A program made the position numbers and the translations under genes. Below the pieces are notes generated by a model. It was not told where the DNA came from. It ran no database searches and was given only the letters and a program-made list of their open reading frames with translations. Source: Agapetus fuscipes (taxonomy: Eukaryota; Arthropoda; Insecta; Trichoptera; Glossosomatidae). Taken from it: a DNA stretch of 64,000 nucleotides. The first letter of the stretch is position 1. Each line of letters opens with the position of its first letter. Shown piece by piece: positions 57,216 to 64,000 of this stretch. The stretch spans positions 6,510,001 through 6,574,000 of the forward strand of contig OX637353.1 in assembly GCA_951799405.1 (NCBI GenBank). The letters are read 5' to 3'.

Positions 57216-58370
57216 TGTAAGATTGTAATTTATAGATAAATTAAATAACTTTAATTTTATGAAAACATATATTTGTTTAGAATTTAAGACAGTTGAAGTT
57301 GCTTATTATTTATAGGAAACTACAATCACGTCGTTTAATTCTTTTTACAATCTTATCGACTTGCACGCGCACCGTCCGGCAAAATGGCTAATGGCTGTTC
57401 ACCAGAAAGTAGGTAAATACCTGAGTGCCGACCGAGCGCTACAAATAAACAAGAATACCTATTAAAGGAGCTTAATACGTAGTTGTAGTTCCTTTACATG
57501 TATTTAATTTGGTGGGATTCGAACCCGAGCTTTCGGCATGGAATGCAAGCACTCTACCACCTGAGCTACCGACCGGACCGTTGGTACCAGAATCAGCGTA
57601 ATTCAAACAACTGCATGTTCCAGTCTCACCGTGTCCTATCGACGATGATGATGATGATGATGATGGATGATTTTTTCCTGTTGCGCCATTTGATCGTTCA
57701 AGGCCATCTCAAGCACGCCATGGTTTCTGGAAAAAAACGGTCTCTTTAGTCCCTTTCTGAAGGTGGTTGTAGGCTATGATACCATATCTACGGTTGTAGG
57801 CTATGCTACCTCATCTATCCTTAGCTACGATATCTTTTACCTTGGTTCAACAAATGTCATTGGGTACTTATGAATTCATAATTCAGTAAAATAATAACTT
57901 ATTCATTATTAATTGATGCTGTGACTACCTTTTTCTGGCCAGAAAAAACAGGTTGATTAAATGCATGCTATTCACAAATCTATTTCAATAAAATCATCAA
58001 TCGTATAATATAAAAGATAAAGATGGAGTAACTCCTATATCAGTTAAACATAAATTAAGGATTTTTATTTTACAGTTATTGTTGACGATTGCCTGAAACT
58101 TGAAAAACTGAAACTAGCAAGACCAACCCTTAAGAGGAAGAAACCGTAGGGCATTTTGTTTTTTGGTACTCAAAACGGCTTTAATGTCCATCTACATACT
58201 TCTATGTGTATAGATTTATCCATGAAAAACATGTTTAAATAATAGCTAATCGTTTTCTAGCAATATTTCATTTATTTTTAATTTCACCCAAAAATTCCCA
58301 ACTTTTGCTTCTCAACTGACTATTTTTTTTAAAACAAATTTCTACTGAATGCTTAAAAAAAAAAGTAACA
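57216..58370 (-). mobile_element. 3' LTR of the Ty3/gypsy element
   Basis: Starts TG at 57216 and ends CA at 58370. It matches 62678-63825 over the whole length. Seen differences are one GAT triplet plus a base or two at about 57645-57668, and TGTTAC before the T run (minus strand) where the other LTR has TG. The element runs on the minus strand, so this is its 3' LTR. It contains a tRNA-like unit (57511-57579) and the 10-base segment aaactacaat (57317-57326) that matches the primer site. No matching target duplication flanks the pair. Confidence 0.85.
57511..57579 (-). promoter_or_regulatory. tRNA-like Pol III promoter unit in the 3' LTR
   Basis: On the minus strand it reads ggtccggtcggtagctcagg, tggtagagtgcttgc, attccatgccgaaagctcgg and gttcgaatcccacc. 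A box TAGCTCAGGTGG and B box GGTTCGAATCC are intact. The acceptor stem does not pair, so this is not a functional tRNA gene. It resembles the head of SINE family A. Confidence 0.7.
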
Positions 58371-58456
58371 GAGTAATATAACAGAGTAATATAACTTAAA
58401 TATGTATAAATTGTTTAGTTATTGTATATAAGTAAAGTATAAGTTGTTGTTGTTGT

Positions 58457-58459
<3 letters not shown>
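58371..58459. other. Spacer between 3' LTR and poly(A)
   Basis: A 13-bp unit agagtaatataac is tandemly repeated at about 58370-58395, followed by A/T-rich sequence and (GTT)n at 58444-58459. A polypurine tract directly beside the LTR, normally needed for plus-strand priming, is not visible. Confidence 0.6.

Positions 58460-58508
<49 letters not shown>
58460..58508 (-). repeat. 49-base poly(A) after the pol stop
   Basis: A run of 49 T on the plus strand, thus A on the element strand. It begins at the pol stop codon. It might serve as an unusual, displaced polypurine tract, or be the footprint of an RNA-templated join of a polyadenylated transcript. Confidence 0.75.
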
Positions 58509-58511
<3 letters not shown>

Positions 58512-61500
58512 TGAGAATTGGTATGAGTTTTGTAATATGGAAGAGATTTGACTCCATTTTTTTATGTCCTGTATTTATTTCATAAATTGAATTTGAAATC
58601 TTCTGAGTTATTTGAAATGGACCAATTCTCAGCTCATCTAATTTATTTCTATTTAATTGGTTCCCATTCTCTACATACACCATATCCCCTTCATCAAAAT
58701 TAAATTGAGTTCTATTTTTATTAAAAATCTGTGTATTGTAATTATGTGACTTTATAGAATTGTTTAATGCTATTTTTCTATCCCTAATCCAATCATCTTT
58801 TGTTTTATTTATTTTAAGTTCATTTGGCAAAAGTGAAACATCTGTACCATCCATGAGGTATTTTGGTGCAAACCCCGTAACTGTATGTTCTGTCATATTA
58901 TATTTATCTACACATTGATGAGCTATGGTTGTCCATGCTGTTCTTTGACTTTTTTCATTGATTTTACATCTGATTTTGTTGACTAATGTTTGATTGAGTC
59001 TTTCATTTAAACCGTTAGAAAACGGGGCGTTCACTGCAGTAAAAATCATTGTTATTGAATTTTTATTACAAAAATTTTTGAATTCTTTCGAGTTTATACC
59101 CGGATATTGGTCGGTAAGGAGCATTCCAATTGTATTCGAATCTATTACATTATTGACTAGTTTAATAAAGTCATTAGCATTTTGTGTTTTATAGGTAACA
59201 ATATAAGCGTATCGTGTAAAATGGTCTACTAGAAGATGTAAATATCTTTTAGTTGATCGTGAGCCTCCAAAACCTCCAATCGTGTCTATTGACACTATTT
59301 CAAAAGGTTTTGTGGCAGGGCCTAAATGTGACATCAGACCATACTTGTTTTGCCCTCTCTTTTTATTCTTTATACATATCTCACAGCTTTTACAATGTCT
59401 TCTAATATTTATTGTTAAATTTTTTGCTGTATAAACTGTACTAATTTTGTTTTGCATTTGTTTTTCTCCTAAATGACACATGTTTTCGTGTACATTTTTA
59501 ATAAGTTTTTTACTGAAATTCTCTGATAAAATAATTTTTTCACATTTTCTAAGATTTTTATAGTAAACATTGTGTTTTAATAATAGTTTTGTTTTATTTG
59601 TTTGTACATGTTCATTGTTTTTCTGATCTGTAACGATATCATTTAAATTGATCATGTTTACAATTTGTAATTGTTCATCAGTATCATTGTCTGCATCTAG
59701 TACTGGGTTCCTACTTAAACAGTCTGCTTCTAAATTTTCTTTTCCTGGAGCATATTTTATTTTAAAATCATACTGTGATAAATAATATGTCAAATCTCCT
59801 AACTCGTCATCTGTCCTAGCTTTAATATTTAAATTTTCCAATGGTTTATGGTCTGAATATACTGTAAATGATTTACCTATTAACCAGTATTGCCAATATC
59901 TTATTGCTTCTTTAATAGCTAAGCATTCTAAATAAACAGCTTTCTTTTTCTTTTGTAGCTGATTCAATTTTTTTGAAAAGTATGCCACTGGTTTGTTTTT
60001 TCCATTTGGTTGTGTTTGCTTTAGCACTGCTCCAATACCTTCTAAGGATGCATCGGTGTAAATATTTATTGGCAAATTCTGATCAAATATTTCTAATATT
60101 GGCTGAGAGCATAATAAGTTCTTAACTTGTTCAAAAGAATTTTGACAATCTGCAGACCAATTAAATTTCTGATTTTTTCTAAGTAAATTATGAAGAGGTT
60201 CTAAAATTACCGCACTTTTAGGTATATATTCATGATAGAAATTAATTTTTCCCAAAAATTGTCTAACATTTTTCTGAGTTTTCGGTGTGGGGAATTCTTT
60301 TATAGAAACAAGATTATCTCTTATTGGTCGTACTGTATTATTGTGTATTATGTGACCGAGATATTTCACTGAGTCTGCAGCAAATGTACACTTTGTAAAT
60401 TTTAATCTAAAACCTTCACTTTTTATAGCTTCTAACAATTGTGTGAGATGGATAATGTGCTCGGAAAAAGTCTTGGAAAATACTAGGATATCATCTATGT
60501 AGTTAACTGCATAATCAGTAAGCTTATATTTTCTTAAAATGTTACCTAGTATCCTTTGAAAAATAGCTGGTGATGTTTTTAACCCAAAAGGTAAACACGT
60601 CCATTGATAATGCCCGTCCTGCGTCACAAATGCAGTTTTTTTCCTGTCTTCAATTTTCAGCGGGATTGACCAAAAGGCTGAATTGATGTCTAGCGTTGTA
60701 AAATATGATGAGTTTCTTGTCTTAATCACTAAGTCGTCGATCAGTGGAAATGGTTGCGCTTGAGGTACCACTATTTTGTTTAAATCTCTAAAGTCTATGC
60801 ATAATCTTGATTTTTTGTTGTCTTCTTTTTTGAAAGCTAACGTTACTGGTGCCGCAAATGGACTATAAGATTCCTCTATAAGCTTTTTGTCTAGTAACTT
60901 TGCCACTTGTTCTTCTATTTCCTTTTTGTCTTCAATTGAACATCTGTAGGGCCTTTTACAGCAATATTTGTCCATAAGTAGATCAATACGTGCTTCATAT
61001 TCTCTGACCGTTCCAATGTCATATTTATCTTTTGCAAATATTGATTTGTAAGTATCTATTAGTTTGTATATTTCTGATTTTTGTTTAATGTCTAATTTAC
61101 TTACTTTGAAATCCCCTTCTTTTATGTGTTCATTGAAATTTATTTCACATTTGTGTATGTGTTTTGTTTCCTGTTCTTCAGAATGTAGAATATGTGATTC
61201 TTCTTTTATGCTCATCTTGTCTTCTTCTGATTTGTTAGATTGGATAATTTGTAATTCTTCGTTTTGGATTAATCTGAAATTTTTGATACAATCCAAACCA
61301 ATTAGAAAATCGTAATCAAAATTTTCATTATCTACTACAAATACATCCATATTTTTTTCTATATTGTAGATTTTTATTTTCAGTGTTATCAAACCTTTTG
61401 TTTTCTTCCCACCATTAATAGTCTTCAATTTTACTATTTGCATATTACTTGTAAGTTCCTTTGGCTGTATTTTCAATAAATTTGCATTAATTAATGAAAC

Positions 61501-61584
61501 ATTCGACCCAGAATCATATATTCCAGAAACTCTTAAAGTATCATTTAATAGCAAATTAACTTTTATTAATGGTGGTACCTCTAG
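58507..61584 (-). CDS. pol: Pol polyprotein: protease, RT, RNase H, integrase
   Basis: Pol of a Ty3/gypsy element, read in the -1 frame relative to gag. No ATG opens the frame; it is expected only as Gag-Pol by frameshift at 61584-61590. Counting from TTG at 61554 (1015 codons): aspartic protease with DSGSN at 14-18; reverse transcriptase with TLDI (D289), LPFGLKTSPA and YIDD at 352-355; RNase H with YTDAS (D501), E543 and D568; integrase with an HX4H zinc part (H689, H694) and C721/C724, catalytic D757, D815 and E851 (D,DX35E); and GPF at 978-980. There is no chromodomain or envelope gene after it. All catalytic residues I looked for are present and no stop interrupts the frame. The order protease-RT-RNase H-integrase defines Ty3/gypsy and excludes copia. 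Confidence 0.92.
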
Positions 61585-62657
61585 TTTTTTTGATTATTAT
61601 CGTTCAATTCAATTTCTAATTTAGAATTATTAACAGTTCTTAAATTTGGTTTTAAATTCTTTTCTTTAAACCAACAATTCTCCTCAGGGTGGTAACGTTT
61701 CCCTTTTTTCTCGTTAACGCAGATACGGCATGGTTTTTTTTCTTCAATTTGTTTGGGTCTGGTGTCAGAATACATGGTATTTTTTTTATTATCCTTATTG
61801 TTTTCAACAAGTTGTTCCAATTTCCCTATTTCATTGTACAGGCTTGCGGTTGTTTTTACAGTATTTTTATCAATTTTATCCATTACGTTGTCTGGTAATC
61901 CCATAACAATCATATTTATCATTGTTTTGATATCAATATCTTTATTAATTTCCAATAACAACCGCTCTTTCTTTATGGCATATTCCAGCATTGATCCCAC
62001 TTGAAATTTAAATCTAAATGCATATTTGACACGACACCAACCTTCTCCTCCATAAGTTTCAGTAAAATTTTCTCTCCAGTCTTGCCATTTGGAGCTCAAC
62101 GTCATTTTTATTAGCATACTGTTGTACCAATCAAGACAATTTTTTTCTAATAGGTATTTTAATACCTGAATTTTTTCTTCATCATCATTAATTTCAAACC
62201 TTAGACACTCGTTCTCAAAGTTCGTTATCCATTGATCCGCATTACATGTTTTATTTGAGAATTTGTCCATGAAAAATCTCTCAGCAGTTTTTCCTATATT
62301 TTTCTCCTCTGTCGTCTTGATAGCATTGTTAGTATGTGAAGCCTTTGTTTCTTCTGTAATTTCATTTAAATATTGGTCACCAAATTGTAAGTTGTCTCCG
62401 TCATCCAGATATACTTTTCTCAACTCTGCATTTACAGGAATCCATATAGAGCGCACTTCATGCCTTTTTTTTAGTGATTTTTTTATTTTTGTAAATATGT
62501 CTGAGGAGTATATGGCAGTATGTTTACTTACTGGCTTTAAATCATCTGGGATTTCAAAAACACCTCCGATCGGTGTTTCAATTGAGGTTATGCATATCAC
62601 ATTAGTTTTGCCATCCGTGGACCCCAAAACGACAAATTTAAACCGTAGTTTATTCAT
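61581..62657 (-). CDS. gag: Gag, capsid/nucleocapsid polyprotein
   Basis: A 358-residue ORF directly upstream of pol. The start ATG (62657) lies only 20 bases from the end of the 5' LTR, so the leader is extremely short. Residues ~130-260 contain WITNFENECLRFEINDDEEK, LDWYNSML and WQDWRENF, the pattern of retrotransposon gag capsid domains. Near the C-terminus is a zinc-knuckle variant CX2CX9HX4C (C310, C313, H323, C328), longer in the middle than the usual CX2CX4HX4C. Gag packages the RNA in cytoplasmic particles. The N-terminal ~100 residues are not recognised. The stop TAG (61583-61581) follows immediately after a slippery heptamer. No internal stop or frameshift is seen. Confidence 0.9.
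   Translation of the reverse strand: MNKLRFKFVVLGSTDGKTNVICITSIETPIGGVFEIPDDLKPVSKHTAIYSSDIFTKIKKSLKKRHEVRSIWIPVNAELRKVYLDDGDNLQFGDQYLNEITEETKASHTNNAIKTTEEKNIGKTAERFFMDKFSNKTCNADQWITNFENECLRFEINDDEEKIQVLKYLLEKNCLDWYNSMLIKMTLSSKWQDWRENFTETYGGEGWCRVKYAFRFKFQVGSMLEYAIKKERLLLEINKDIDIKTMINMIVMGLPDNVMDKIDKNTVKTTASLYNEIGKLEQLVENNKDNKKNTMYSDTRPKQIEEKKPCRICVNEKKGKRYHPEENCWFKEKNLKPNLRTVNNSKLEIELNDNNQKN
61584..61590 (-). promoter_or_regulatory. -1 ribosomal frameshift site A AAA AAC
   Basis: In the gag frame the bases are CAA AAA AAC TAG. The heptamer A AAA AAC fits X XXY YYZ exactly and lies directly before the stop. Slipping back by one continues CTA GAG GTA into the open pol frame. I see no obvious strong stem just downstream; GGTACC and nearby A/T-rich bases offer only weak pairing. 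Confidence 0.85.
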
Positions 62658-62667
62658 TTTAATCGAA

Positions 62668-62677
62668 ATTGTAGTTT
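62668..62677 (-). promoter_or_regulatory. Putative self-primer binding site
   Basis: The element strand reads ...TTACA (LTR end) then AAACTACAAT. A tRNA primer site would begin TGG; there is no TGG between the LTR and the gag ATG. AAACTACAAT is the exact complement of ATTGTAGTTT inside the LTR (minus strand of 62779-62788). If transcription starts there, the RNA 5' end could fold onto this site, as in Tf1 and sushi elements. Confidence 0.6.
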
Positions 62678-62778
62678 TGTAAGATTGTAATTTATAGATA
62701 AATTAAATAACTTTAATTTTATGAAAACATATATTTGTTTAGAATTTAAGACAGTTGAAGTTGCTTATTATTTATAGG

Positions 62779-62788
62779 AAACTACAAT
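62779..62788 (-). promoter_or_regulatory. LTR segment complementary to the primer site
   Basis: On the element strand this is ATTGTAGTTT, the exact complement of the 10 bases following the LTR. In self-priming elements the matching segment is the extreme 5' end of the RNA, so this predicts the transcription start. Confidence 0.5.
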
Positions 62789-62972
62789 CACGTCGTTTAA
62801 TTCTTTTTACAATCTTATCGACTTGCACGCGCACCGTCCGGCAAAATGGCTAATGGCTGTTCACCAGAAAGTAGGTAAATACCTGAGTGCCGACCGAGCG
62901 CTACAAATAAACAAGAATACCTATTAAAGGAGCTTAATACGTAGTTGTAGTTCCTTTACATGTATTTAATTT

Positions 62973-63041
62973 GGTGGGATTCGAACCCGAGCTTTCGGCA
63001 TGGAATGCAAGCACTCTACCACCTGAGCTACCGACCGGACC
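62973..63041 (-). promoter_or_regulatory. tRNA-like Pol III promoter unit in the 5' LTR
   Basis: Same as the unit in the other LTR, identical over its length, with intact A and B boxes in the sense direction of the element. It lies ~185 bp upstream of the predicted Pol II start. A Pol III transcript from it would run toward gag. Confidence 0.7.
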
Positions 63042-63825
63042 GTTGGTACCAGAATCAGCGTAATTCAAACAACTGCATGTTCCAGTCTCACCGTGTCCTA
63101 TCGACGATGATGATGATGATGATGGAGGATTTTTTCCTGTTGCGCCATTTGATCGTTCAAGGCCATCTCAAGCACGCCATGGTTTCTGGAAAAAAACGGT
63201 CTCTTTAGTCCCTTTCTGAAGGTGGTTGTAGGCTATGATACCATATCTACGGTTGTAGGCTATGCTACCTCATCTATCCTTAGCTACGATATCTTTTACC
63301 TTGGTTCAACAAATGTCATTGGGTACTTATGAATTCATAATTCAGTAAAATAATAACTTATTCATTATTAATTGATGCTGTGACTACCTTTTTCTGGCCA
63401 GAAAAAACAGGTTGATTAAATGCATGCTATTCACAAATCTATTTCAATAAAATCATCAATCGTATAATATAAAAGATAAAGATGGAGTAACTCCTATATC
63501 AGTTAAACATAAATTAAGGATTTTTATTTTACAGTTATTGTTGACGATTGCCTGAAACTTGAAAAACTGAAACTAGCAAGACCAACCCTTAAGAGGAAGA
63601 AACCGTAGGGCATTTTGTTTTTTGGTACTCAAAACGGCTTTAATGTCCATCTACATACTTCTATGTGTATAGATTTATCCATGAAAAACATGTTTAAATA
63701 ATAGCTAATCGTTTTCTAGCAATATTTCATTTATTTTTAATTTCACCCAAAAATTCCCAACTTTTGCTTCTCAACTGACTATTTTTTTTAAAACAAATTT
63801 CTACTGAATGCTTAAAAAAAAAACA

Positions 63826-64000
63826 GTTTTTAATTTTCAACAAAGCTGTACTTGCATTATAATTTCACTTAATAAAAGTGACTAGCGGTGTATTGTCAGA
63901 TTTCTTACACCACGTTAAATGCTTTGCAAGTTTTCTTTATTCTCTTAAACACTTTGGCAAAGTTTCTCGCTCACCAGTAACCAACTTCCGCACAAACTTT
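63826..64000. other. Right flank of the LTR element
   Basis: A/T-rich non-coding sequence. No repeat or gene is recognised. Confidence 0.4.

Larger units (their letters stand above)
62678..63825 (-). mobile_element. 5' LTR of the Ty3/gypsy element
   Basis: Begins TG at 62678 and ends CA at 63825. As the element is on the minus strand, this LTR drives transcription toward gag. A predicted RNA start at 62788 would leave a ~111-base R-U5. TAAAAAG lies 15-21 bases upstream of that point and could act as a weak TATA-like sequence. It carries the tRNA-like unit at 62973-63041. Confidence 0.85.

Noticed and set aside
57640..57665. (GAT)n repeat as a candidate functional element
   Set aside because: Ordinary microsatellite; its only value is as the main difference between the LTRs.
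57498..57749. 83-codon ORF, repeated at 62960-63208
   Set aside because: It lies antisense within both LTRs across the tRNA-like unit and a (GAT)n microsatellite; duplicated because the LTRs are.
58994..59194. Short plus-strand ORFs inside 58.5-62.7 kb (58994, 61064, 61689, 61753, 62263)
   Set aside because: All are antisense shadows of gag and pol.
58371..62677. Copia-type or retroviral interpretation of the LTR element
   Set aside because: Domain order has integrase after RNase H, which excludes copia, and no envelope-like ORF follows pol.

Overview
The window is eukaryotic, AT-rich, intron/intergenic-type DNA. Its mobile-element mix (Ty3/gypsy LTR element, Penelope-like elements, several LINE families with short-repeat tails, three tRNA-derived SINE families, a hAT MITE) suggests an arthropod, probably an insect; this is inference from element content only. 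There are no bacterial operons, rRNA genes, CRISPR arrays or convincing functional tRNA genes. Only one stretch looks like host coding sequence: a GC-rich, proline-rich exon at 32117-32370 on the minus strand, ending in a consensus 5' splice donor. Most short ORFs elsewhere are repeats or chance.

Layout. 0-5 kb: a palindromic element, a LINE ORF remnant, SINE-B, four SINE-A copies and a LINE 3' end. 7-14 kb: MITEs, LINE tails, hairpin elements with Penelope-like 3' ends and a Penelope-like endonuclease remnant (13041-13773). 16-25 kb: a hAT MITE carrying a nested SINE, two LINE C-terminal remnants (20406, 23292) and more tails. 25-42 kb: mainly non-coding sequence with the host exon, GC-rich islands and scattered LINE tails. 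42-56 kb: a dense repeat field with LINE tails in both orientations, a large inverted repeat carrying a hammerhead-like motif (42977-43268) and five palindromic elements. 57.2-63.8 kb: a structurally complete LTR retrotransposon on the minus strand.

The main find is the LTR element. Its ~1.15-kb LTRs are almost identical. Gag and pol are both open and joined by a canonical -1 slippery heptamer (A AAA AAC) just before the gag stop. No ordinary tRNA primer site is visible. Instead, the 10 bases directly after the 5' LTR are the exact complement of a segment inside the LTR, as expected for Tf1/sushi-type self-priming. Each LTR carries a tRNA-like unit with Pol III A and B boxes, in the same sense as the element and related to the head of the SINE-A family. 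A 49-base poly(A) follows pol, no polypurine tract touches the 3' LTR, and no target duplication is seen.

The second find is a group of Penelope-like 3' ends, several with inverted arms and hammerhead-ribozyme-like cores. The best copy (43133-43180) has all three stems in outline and sits in a 112-bp inverted repeat flanked by a 12-bp target duplication. Third, a LINE family with a (GATTA)n tail accounts for at least 16 fragments. A longer copy with the end of the ORF still attached (50118-50548) shows that the dispersed 250-bp repeat is that LINE's 3' UTR. All coordinates were read by eye; repeat ends are approximate to a few bases unless stated.
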